Source: an uncultured bacterium (GTDB taxonomy: Bacteria > Edwardsbacteria > AC1 > EtOH8). Taken from it: DNA of 64,000 nucleotides. Within the stretch, counting starts at the first letter, position 1, and the number at the start of each line of letters is the position of its first letter. The notes beneath the pieces were generated by a model. It saw only the letters and a program-made list of their open reading frames with translations. It had not been told where the DNA came from and did not search any database. Below are positions 43,600-50,465 of this stretch, in pieces. A program made the position numbers and the translations under genes. The stretch is from assembly GCA_937863685.1 (NCBI GenBank), contig CALMGM010000005.1:62001-126000 (forward strand). Reading direction: 5' to 3'.

Positions 43600-43606
43600 A
43601 TATCAC

Positions 43607-44533
43607 CTATTTCTTTGACCCATAAAGCTTGCTCATCAGGCCGTCGAACAGCGCCCAGGAGGTCATGTTGATCACGAAGGTTACCAGGAACAGGACCAGC
43701 CCGATGAAGAACAGGGCATGGTAGTGCCCGCTGCCAAAGACCACCTCTCCCAGCTCGGCCGCAATGGTGGCGGTCATGGTCCGGGTGGAATTAAGAGGGT
43801 TGAACGAGAATAGCGGGGCATTCCCGGCCGCCATCAGCACCACCATGGTCTCGCCCACCGCCCGGCCCATTCCGAACAACACGGCCGCCGATACTCCCGG
43901 CAGAGCCGCCGGAAGAACCACTTTTACGGCCGTCTGCCAAGGCGAGGCCCCCAGCCCCAGGGCCGCCTCCCGGAATGATCTGGGCACCGCATTGATGGCA
44001 TCCTCGGCCAGTGAATAGATGGACGGAATGACGGCAAAGCCCAAAGCGATCCCGGCATTGACCGCATTGAGTCGGATCTCCCAGCCAAAGATATTTTTCA
44101 AAAAAGATGCCATCACCATCAGAGCAAAGAATCCCAACACTACCGAAGGGATCCCGGCAAGCAGCTCCACCGCCGGCTTGATGAATTCCTTTAACCGGCG
44201 CCCGGCGAACTCCGAGCTATAAAGGGCCGCTCCAATCGCCACGGGAACGGCGAAAAACAATGCGATCAGGGTCACCTTTAAGCTGCCCAGAATGATGGGC
44301 CACAGAGAGAACCGGGGATTATCCGACACCGGCTGCCAGGCGGTGCCTTTGAATAATTTACCAAAAGTTATCTCCTGCCGCACTTCGCCGTTGAAGAATA
44401 TCGGCAGCGATTCACGCATGATGAATATGAATATCAGGAACACCACCACGATGGCGAAGGTGGCGGTGATCTTTATGTTACCCTCTATCAGAGATTCTCC
44501 GAGGTATTTGAATCTCCTTTTCTTAAGACTCAT
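43607..44533 (-). CDS. pstC: Phosphate ABC transporter permease PstC
   Basis: 308 aa permease, six helices; the EAALGLGASPWQTAVKVVLP coupling motif (about 205-225) and LAGIPSVVLGFFALMVM. It pairs with PstA. A pstS-to-pstC gap of 86 nt contains an attenuating stem-loop. Confidence 0.96.
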   Translation of the reverse strand: MSLKKRRFKYLGESLIEGNIKITATFAIVVVFLIFIFIMRESLPIFFNGEVRQEITFGKLFKGTAWQPVSDNPRFSLWPIILGSLKVTLIALFFAVPVAIGAALYSSEFAGRRLKEFIKPAVELLAGIPSVVLGFFALMVMASFLKNIFGWEIRLNAVNAGIALGFAVIPSIYSLAEDAINAVPRSFREAALGLGASPWQTAVKVVLPAALPGVSAAVLFGMGRAVGETMVVLMAAGNAPLFSFNPLNSTRTMTATIAAELGEVVFGSGHYHALFFIGLVLFLVTFVINMTSWALFDGLMSKLYGSKK

Positions 44534-44559
44534 GTTCTTGGTTCCTTTGATAACGGGAA

Positions 44560-44597
44560 ATCCAAGGGGTCTGTTTTAGCCTAAAAACCCCCTGGAT
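44560..44597 (-). terminator. Stem-loop attenuator between pstS and pstC
   Basis: ATCCAAGGGG (44560-44569) and CCCC(C)TGGAT (44588-44597) form a long stem; on the minus strand a GTTTTTAGG run lies in the loop rather than after it. In other bacteria such a stem raises pstS mRNA over pstCAB; the same role is inferred. Confidence 0.6.
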
Positions 44598-44619
44598 CTT
44601 GCCCGAAATTCAAAATTAT

Positions 44620-45453
44620 TTATTTTACGGTAAAGTATCCTACCTTTTGCACCACTTCCTGGCCCTCGGGAGAAAGTACCCAATCGACCATCTTCTTGAT
44701 CTCACCGCTGGGCTTGCCCTGCAGGTACCAGTAAAGATTCCTAGCCAGGGGATACTGGCCGCTCTTGACGGTTTCGGTGTTAGGCTTGAAAGACCCCTTG
44801 GCTGTCTTTATGGCCAATTCCTTAACCCCCTTGGCGTAGGCTGCCCCGCCGTAGCCGATGCCGTACTTGTCCTTGGCCACCGCATTGACCACCGCCGCGG
44901 TGCCCGGCAGGGACTGCATGCTGGAAGTGTAGTCGGCGTTATTCATGGCCTTTTCCCGGAAGAACACATAGGTGCCGGAGCTGTTCTCGCGACCGTAGAC
45001 GATGATCTTGGCATCCGGCCCGCCCAGCTGGGACCAGTTGGTGGTCTTGCCGGTATAGATACCGCTGATCTGGTCCAGGGTCAGTTCATTCACCGGGTTG
45101 TTCTCGTTGATGTACAATGTCACCCCGTCCTTGGCCACCGCAATTTCGTAACCGGTGCTGAAATAGCGGTCGCGCAGCTTTTTCTTCTCGGAATCCTTCA
45201 TGCTACGGGAGGCCTGGCAGATGTTGGTGGAGCCGTTGATCAACGCGGCGATCCCCACACCCGAACCGCCCCCGGTCACCTGGATCACCACCCCGGGGTT
45301 CTTCTGCATGTACAGTTCGGCCCATCTCTGGCCCAGCATCAACAGGGTATCGGAGCCCTTGAGGGTGATGGCTTTCCCGGCCATAACGAAGGTACAGGTA
45401 AGGATGACCACCAGCGCCAGAGACGCCCAGAATATGATATTCTTGAATTTCAT
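44620..45453 (-). CDS. pstS: Phosphate-binding protein PstS
   Basis: 277 aa: signal peptide (about 1-27) then a periplasmic-binding fold with the phosphate-contact motif TLKGSDTLLMLGQRWAELYM, GGGSGVGIAALINGSTNICQ, YGRENSSGTYVFFREKAM and GTAAVVNAVAKDKYGIGYGG. AAAGGAGATATTTAG precedes the ATG. First ABC component of the operon, 28 nt after the porin gene. Confidence 0.96.
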   Translation of the reverse strand: MKFKNIIFWASLALVVILTCTFVMAGKAITLKGSDTLLMLGQRWAELYMQKNPGVVIQVTGGGSGVGIAALINGSTNICQASRSMKDSEKKKLRDRYFSTGYEIAVAKDGVTLYINENNPVNELTLDQISGIYTGKTTNWSQLGGPDAKIIVYGRENSSGTYVFFREKAMNNADYTSSMQSLPGTAAVVNAVAKDKYGIGYGGAAYAKGVKELAIKTAKGSFKPNTETVKSGQYPLARNLYWYLQGKPSGEIKKMVDWVLSPEGQEVVQKVGYFTVK

Positions 45454-45481
45454 CTAAATATCTCCTTTAATTAAATATTGC

Positions 45482-46792
45482 TTAGAATTTGATCTGCATC
45501 TGCATGGTGATCTTGTCGTCCTGGTAGGTGTTGTACTTGGGATGCAGCCCCAGGGCCATGTCGGTATGATACAGGGTGCGGTCCAAAGCCAGTGTCAGCC
45601 GGACGGCGTCGTCCCACCAGTAATTCACCGCCGCCGAGAGGTTGGAGGTCTGGTCAAAGGTGAGGTCGTTGGCGGTGCAGGCATATTTGGTGGTGTCGGA
45701 GGAGGTGTTGGGATCGTAGCTGTCGACCCTGAAGGCCACGCCCAGTTTATTGCCGATGTTCTGGACCACCATGGCGTAATATCCCAGTACTTCCTTGGTC
45801 TGGGTGACGCCTTTGATGGCCTCGGCCAAAACCGCCGTGCCGCCGATGGGCAGGAACTGGTTGTACAGCTCGAAGGAGCCGCCCATCCGGTTCTTGTAGA
45901 AGTTATCCGAGGCGGCCGAGGTCTTCTCGAATCCCTCGTAATAGGAGCCGGTCAGGGCCACCATGCCGAAATCGTACTTGACGCGCCCGATGAAATCCTT
46001 GGGCTTGGTGGGGTCAAACCAGGTGAAGGTGGAGTTGTCCACTCCATAGCCGTTGTAAACGCCCAGATCTACCCCAAGGTTTTTGACCGGGGTGAAATTC
46101 AGCTTGACGCCCCGGTCCCGCTCGCCCTTGAACAGCTTGTTGGACATGACGCTTCTCTCCGGCACCTCGCGCACCGAGGAGGAGCGCTCGATCTCCACCC
46201 CGAACGGCCAGTTCATCTGGCCCATGGTCAGATTGAATTTCATGGCGGTCCAGGGCTCGCTCAGTGTGATCCAGGCCTCTTTGAGGGAGACGGTATTCTT
46301 GGAGAAGTCGGGGTAGATGCAGTACTGCGAAGTGGCCGACGGAGTATAGACGAATTTGATCCGTCCCCGGCGGACATAGAACCAGCTGGAGTCGGTCCGG
46401 CTGTCGGTGGAGCCGGCCGCGGTGTCGATCTTGTCATGGTTGATGTACTCGAACCGGGTCTGAATATAGCCCGAGACCTTAAGTTTCTTGATACCGGCGA
46501 TGTCGCTCTCGGCGGTCAGCATCCTCTCGTCCATACCGGCTAGCTTATCGTGGGCGGCCGAGACCTTTTCTTCCACCGCCTGGACCGGGGTCTGCTCCTG
46601 TTTGTTCAATTGTTCCTTGGCCGCGCTCAGTTCCTGGCCCAGGCTGTTCACCTGCGATGTCAGGGCCTCCATTCTCAGCTGAAGGTTGATCACCGCAGTG
46701 TCCGGCTTGGAGGTTCTTGATCTCTGGGCAAATGCTGTCTGGCAGACCATCACTATTGCCAGACTGGTTACAATCACCTTTACCTTTCTCAT
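45482..46792 (-). CDS. Phosphate-selective porin (OprO/OprP-like)
   Basis: 436 aa outer-membrane barrel. Signal peptide (about 1-22), an N-terminal coiled coil (about 35-90, typical of OprO/P periplasmic trimer stalks), then barrel strands such as VSGYIQTRFEYINHDKI, SWFYVRRGRIKFVYTPSATS and GQMNWPFGVEIERSSSVREV with the conserved arginine-rich ladder, ending DKITMQMQIKF. It is the first gene after the Pho promoter at 46834-46887 and probably lets phosphate into the periplasm for PstS. Confidence 0.92.
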   Translation of the reverse strand: MRKVKVIVTSLAIVMVCQTAFAQRSRTSKPDTAVINLQLRMEALTSQVNSLGQELSAAKEQLNKQEQTPVQAVEEKVSAAHDKLAGMDERMLTAESDIAGIKKLKVSGYIQTRFEYINHDKIDTAAGSTDSRTDSSWFYVRRGRIKFVYTPSATSQYCIYPDFSKNTVSLKEAWITLSEPWTAMKFNLTMGQMNWPFGVEIERSSSVREVPERSVMSNKLFKGERDRGVKLNFTPVKNLGVDLGVYNGYGVDNSTFTWFDPTKPKDFIGRVKYDFGMVALTGSYYEGFEKTSAASDNFYKNRMGGSFELYNQFLPIGGTAVLAEAIKGVTQTKEVLGYYAMVVQNIGNKLGVAFRVDSYDPNTSSDTTKYACTANDLTFDQTSNLSAAVNYWWDDAVRLTLALDRTLYHTDMALGLHPKYNTYQDDKITMQMQIKF

Positions 46793-46833
46793 TTCTGCTC
46801 CTTGTGTTTATTTAATTTTGATTTTGTTTTGCA

Positions 46834-46887
46834 ATTATACATTTCGGGCGTTACATATAAATTGCGTCAACGTTAAAAATGCGTTAA
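46834..46887 (-). promoter_or_regulatory. Pho box and promoter of the porin-pst operon
   Basis: On the minus strand, direct repeats TTAACG (46882-46887), TTAACG (46871-46876), a poor GCAATT (46860-46865) and GTAACG (46849-46854) recur with an exact 11-bp period, followed 9 nt later by TATAAT (46834-46839). This is the layout of PhoB/PhoP-activated promoters. The first unit overlaps the stop codon of the PHP gene. Confidence 0.8.
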
Positions 46888-47594
46888 CTTGCCGCCATCT
46901 GATCAATCGCCCCTCCTTTAGGCCCGTACAGGGCCATTTTGCCCCATAGGTATTTCACAAGAAAGTCCCATAAGGCCTTGCCGTCAGATCTGCCGCTTTG
47001 GGCCTGCACCGCCTTGTTCCTGATGGCTGAATACAGCATGGCTGATCCTCTTCCCGGAAAAACCGTATATCCCTGGCCGATGGCTTCCGGAGTGTGAGCA
47101 TCGGAACCTCCCACACCTGCCAGCCGGAGCTTGGTGTTGAATTTTTGCGTGAAGGCATTACTAAATCCTTCGGTGGGGGAGCCGTTAACCGTCTCTATGG
47201 CGTCAAACTGTAGGCTTTCCACCAGAGCTCCCACCCCGCCGCATTTGAACAACTTAAGCCATACTGAAAAGGGGTGAACCGCCACCGCCAAACCTCCTTG
47301 CCGGTGAATCTCATCTACTGTGGCCTCGGCGGTCAATAGCGGCCGGATCCTGTCTTTTAAAAACAGGCCTACCACATGGCCGTCCGAAGTGGTTATTTCC
47401 TCCCCTATTATCACGTCAATATTAAGCCCCCATCTTACCGCCAGCTCCTTGGCTTTTCCCGCTCCTTCGATCTCGTTATGATCGGTAATGGCGATTGTAT
47501 CAAACCCTTCGGAGATTGACTTTCGCAGCATCTCTTCAACGGTTCCTGAGCCATCCGAATAGACTGTATGGATATGTATATCTGCTTTGCCCAT
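46884..47594 (-). CDS. PHP-domain phosphoesterase
   Basis: 236 aa. Metal ligands of the polymerase-and-histidinol-phosphatase fold: HIHTVYSDG (about 6-14), AITDHNEI (about 34-41), GEEITTSDGHVVGLF, VAVHPFSVW (about 102), and GGSDAHTPEAIG (about 160). Such proteins hydrolyse phosphoesters (for example nucleoside 3',5'-bisphosphate or RNA ends). Its position between two Pho promoters suggests phosphate scavenging. It lies upstream of and in line with the porin operon. Confidence 0.92.
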   Translation of the reverse strand: MGKADIHIHTVYSDGSGTVEEMLRKSISEGFDTIAITDHNEIEGAGKAKELAVRWGLNIDVIIGEEITTSDGHVVGLFLKDRIRPLLTAEATVDEIHRQGGLAVAVHPFSVWLKLFKCGGVGALVESLQFDAIETVNGSPTEGFSNAFTQKFNTKLRLAGVGGSDAHTPEAIGQGYTVFPGRGSAMLYSAIRNKAVQAQSGRSDGKALWDFLVKYLWGKMALYGPKGGAIDQMAAS

Positions 47595-47657
47595 ATACTC
47601 TTTTTTAAATTCTGACTAAATATAACCTTCTGCAGTTATGAAGTGATTACAGTAATG

Positions 47658-47733
47658 TTAAATTCATATTAAATATGATTTAACCCGGAATTAACAATTT
47701 CTTAACCCTTTTTCTCTTTACTTTATATATAAT
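47658..47733 (+). promoter_or_regulatory. Five-unit Pho box and promoter of phoBR
   Basis: TTAAAT (47658), TTAAAT (47669), TTAACC (47680), TTAACA (47691), TTAACC (47702): five hexamers at an exact 11-bp period, ending 20 nt before TATAAT (47728-47733). It implies that phoB-phoR is autoregulated; the box may also serve the divergent PHP gene 64 nt to its left. Confidence 0.85.
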
Positions 47734-47774
47734 TTCAACTATTATCTAATTGAATATATGGAGATACTGAAGAT

Positions 47775-48461
47775 ATGCCCAAGAAGATATATATCGTGGA
47801 AGACGAAAAGGATATAGCCGATATCATCAGGCATTATCTGAAGAATGCCGGATACACGGTGGAAGAATTCGATGACGGAGAAAAGGCTCTGCGCCGTATA
47901 CATGTTTCGGTCCCGGATCTTTTGCTGCTGGACCTGATGCTGCCTGGCATGGATGGCCTGGAGCTTTGCCGCCTGCTGAGATCGGAGCCGGCCACTAAAA
48001 AGCTGCCCATCATAATGCTTACAGCCAAGGGTGAGGAGACCGACAAGATCGTCGGCCTGGAGATGGGCGCCGATGATTATATAACCAAGCCCTTCAGTCC
48101 TAAGGAACTGGTGGCCCGGGTCAAGGCTCTTTTCCGCCGTAACCAGCCGGATGTGGAAGCGGCAAAGAACATTCAATACGGTAAGCTTTTCCTTGATGTC
48201 GAGACCCATACCGTATCCGTCAATAACAAAGAACTGACGCTTACCGCCAAGGAGTTTGCCCTGCTGGAATATCTGCTGAAACGTAAGGGCAAGCTGGTGT
48301 CGCGTGACAACATACTCGATGCGGTTTGGGGCATGGACTATTACGGGGGTAACCGCACCATTGACGTCCACATCCGCCATCTGCGGGAAAAGATACCCCT
48401 TTTAAAGACCTCCCTGGTCACCGTAAAATCATTCGGTTATAAATTGAAGGACGAAAAATAA
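47775..48461 (+). CDS. phoB: Phosphate-regulon response regulator (PhoB/PhoP-like)
   Basis: 228 aa OmpR/PhoB family. Receiver: VEDEKDIAD acidic pair, phospho-Asp in LLLLDLMLPGMDG (about 54), Lys in DDYITKPFSP (about 106). Winged helix: LTAKEFALLEYLLKRKGKLV and NRTIDVHIRHLREKIP. Its stop overlaps the phoR start (TAATG). Assignment to phosphate control rests on the adjacent pst operon and Pho boxes. Confidence 0.93.
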   Translation: MPKKIYIVEDEKDIADIIRHYLKNAGYTVEEFDDGEKALRRIHVSVPDLLLLDLMLPGMDGLELCRLLRSEPATKKLPIIMLTAKGEETDKIVGLEMGADDYITKPFSPKELVARVKALFRRNQPDVEAAKNIQYGKLFLDVETHTVSVNNKELTLTAKEFALLEYLLKRKGKLVSRDNILDAVWGMDYYGGNRTIDVHIRHLREKIPLLKTSLVTVKSFGYKLKDEK

Positions 48462-50209
48462 TGGCCAAAAGCCTTAAGTCCAGGCTGCTTTCTATCACCC
48501 TGCTGACCATTATCTGCATGATAGGCTTGCTGAGTATTTATCTTTCAGCGGTCAGCCGCCATTACCTGCTTAACATAACCCTCAAGGGAATGGAACCTCT
48601 GGCCAGACTGACTGCGGAGAACATCTCCAGATCAATGACCGGTCCGTCCCCTGTTCATCTGGATTCGCTGGCCGACGGTTTTTCTAAAATCATAGGTTAT
48701 CGCATAACCATCATAGATGCTACCGGCAAGGTCTGGGGAGACTCCGACGAGGACGGTGCGAACCTGGCCGCAATGGACAATCATCTGGGCCGCCCTGAAA
48801 TACGAAACGCTTCCCGAACCGGAAGCGGACATTCATTGCGCTACAGCCAAACGCTTAAAAAGGAACTGATCTATCTGGCGGTGCCGGTCATTGCCCGGGG
48901 CAATCCTTGGGGTTATTGCCGTATTGCCTGGCCTTTCACCGATTTCGCCTCCTACCGCTGGCACCTGTTCCTTTCATTAATAACCGGGTTCCTGATGGCC
49001 GCCGCTCTGTTGGTGTTTATTTATAATACCTACTGGAACACCGTGATTCTATCTATAAGAAAGATAGAGGCGGCCGTGAGGCGAATAAAAAACGGGGATC
49101 TCTCAGCCCGGGCGCCGTCCAAGCAGGGAAGCAGAGAAATAGATTTTATAGCCACATCCCTGAATGAATTAGCCCAATCATGGGAACAGACCCTGACAGA
49201 TCGCGACGGGCAAAGGCTACGGTTATCGGCAGTACTACAAGGCATGTCCGAAGGGGTCATCGTGATCGACAACCGGCAGAGGATAACGATGGTCAATGCT
49301 TCAGCTTGCCAAATGTTTGGGATAGAACATGCCGCTTGCCAGGGAAAACTGTTGATCGAAGTCATCCGCCATCCCGACATCGGGGAATGGTCCCAGCGCC
49401 CAGTGGCAAGCCTCGAGTTTACTGTAGGCGGCAAAAACTACCTGGCCCACGGATCACCCTTGGAAAACGAAAAGAAAGAATCGGACATAGTTATCGTCAT
49501 TACCGATATCACGGATTACAAAAGACTGGAGAACGTCCGCAAGGATTTTGTGGCCAATGTTTCCCACGAACTGAAAACACCACTGTCGGCCATAATTGGT
49601 TACAGCCAAGCTCTTCATGAAGGCAATTATCAGAACAAGGAACAGATGAATGATTTCCTGGAAAGGATACATCGGCAATCGGAACGCATGAATCGGATAA
49701 TAAATGACCTCTTAGCCCTGTCGGCGTTGGAAACAGGAAGTTATGAGATAAATCTCAGGTCGGTTCCGCTGAGGGAACTGTTGCAACGGGCTTTAGAAAA
49801 TGTCCAACAGCAGGCCGACCAGAAGAAACAGGTCATGTCACTAAAGAATATCCCCGATATTCTTCAAATAAAGGCAGACGAAGTCAAAATGGTACAGGCA
49901 CTGACCAACCTATTGGACAATGCTTCAAAATATACACCCGAAAAAGGAAAAATTGATATCTCTGTCGAATCCAGCGAAAACAGCATCCGGATAAAGATAT
50001 CAGACAACGGAAGCGGTATATCTACCGAGCACCTCCCCCGCATTTTCGAAAGATTTTACAGGGTTGATAAGGGGCGATCCCGCGAATTAGGGGGAACCGG
50101 CTTGGGATTGGCTATTGTCAAACATATCGCAGAAATGCACCGGGGGAAGATGGGGGTGGAAAGTGTTTTGGGGGAAGGAAGTACGTTCTGGATGGAATTG
50201 CCGGTATAA
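48461..50209 (+). CDS. phoR: Phosphate-regulon sensor histidine kinase (PhoR-like)
   Basis: 582 aa. Membrane helix 1 (about 10-30), extracytoplasmic domain (about 35-165), helix 2 (about 170-190), HAMP (about 195-245), PAS (about 255-345), HisKA VANVSHELKTPLSAIIGYSQ (His about 367) and catalytic boxes LTNLLDNASKYTPEKG, SDNGSGI, GGTGLGLAIVKH. It partners phoB with which it overlaps. The PAS-plus-HAMP layout is that of Gram-positive and FCB PhoR. Confidence 0.93.
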   Translation: MAKSLKSRLLSITLLTIICMIGLLSIYLSAVSRHYLLNITLKGMEPLARLTAENISRSMTGPSPVHLDSLADGFSKIIGYRITIIDATGKVWGDSDEDGANLAAMDNHLGRPEIRNASRTGSGHSLRYSQTLKKELIYLAVPVIARGNPWGYCRIAWPFTDFASYRWHLFLSLITGFLMAAALLVFIYNTYWNTVILSIRKIEAAVRRIKNGDLSARAPSKQGSREIDFIATSLNELAQSWEQTLTDRDGQRLRLSAVLQGMSEGVIVIDNRQRITMVNASACQMFGIEHAACQGKLLIEVIRHPDIGEWSQRPVASLEFTVGGKNYLAHGSPLENEKKESDIVIVITDITDYKRLENVRKDFVANVSHELKTPLSAIIGYSQALHEGNYQNKEQMNDFLERIHRQSERMNRIINDLLALSALETGSYEINLRSVPLRELLQRALENVQQQADQKKQVMSLKNIPDILQIKADEVKMVQALTNLLDNASKYTPEKGKIDISVESSENSIRIKISDNGSGISTEHLPRIFERFYRVDKGRSRELGGTGLGLAIVKHIAEMHRGKMGVESVLGEGSTFWMELPV

Positions 50210-50242
50210 TAAAGAATATTTGGAAGAACCATGGAAACTAAA

Positions 50243-50440
50243 ACAGCCCCACCTCAGTTAAGAGATGGGGCTGTGAGCCGGGGTGTGGGGTAACCTTATT
50301 TTTCTGTTAATTAAATAATACTTCGTTGCCGAAGGTCTGGAATATAGATATATCCTTGGTATTCACAGACCGCGGTTCGGACCTGCTGGACAATATTCAG
50401 CCAATAAAAAAGGGGTGATCCAAAGGATCACCCCTTTTTT
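50243..50440 (+). repeat. Intergenic structured element, copy C
   Basis: Hairpin ACAGCCCC...GGGGCTGT (50243-50274), core with GGGGTGTGGGGTAACCTTAT, TAATTAAATAATACTTCGTT, GCCGAAGGTCTGGAATATAG, ATTCACAGACCGCGGTTCGG and TTCAGCCA, then terminator AAAAAAGGGGTGATCC...GGATCACCCCTTTTTT (50406-50440). The end stem of copies A and B is lost here (3' side CAATATTCAG). It lies between convergent phoR and the 50466 gene. Confidence 0.75.
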
Positions 50441-50465
50441 ATTTAGACAATTACAGATACTTTAC

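Noticed and set aside
45542-46543. 333-aa plus-strand frame opposite the porin
   Set aside because: Shadow frame; the porin on the other strand has signal peptide, strands and the Pho promoter.
32272-50440. The repeat family as tmRNA tails or fragments
   Set aside because: The GGTTCGAAC and CCA parts fit, but there is no tag frame ending in ALAA, the T stem is imperfect, and an unpaired CTCCAC lies between it and the closing stem.
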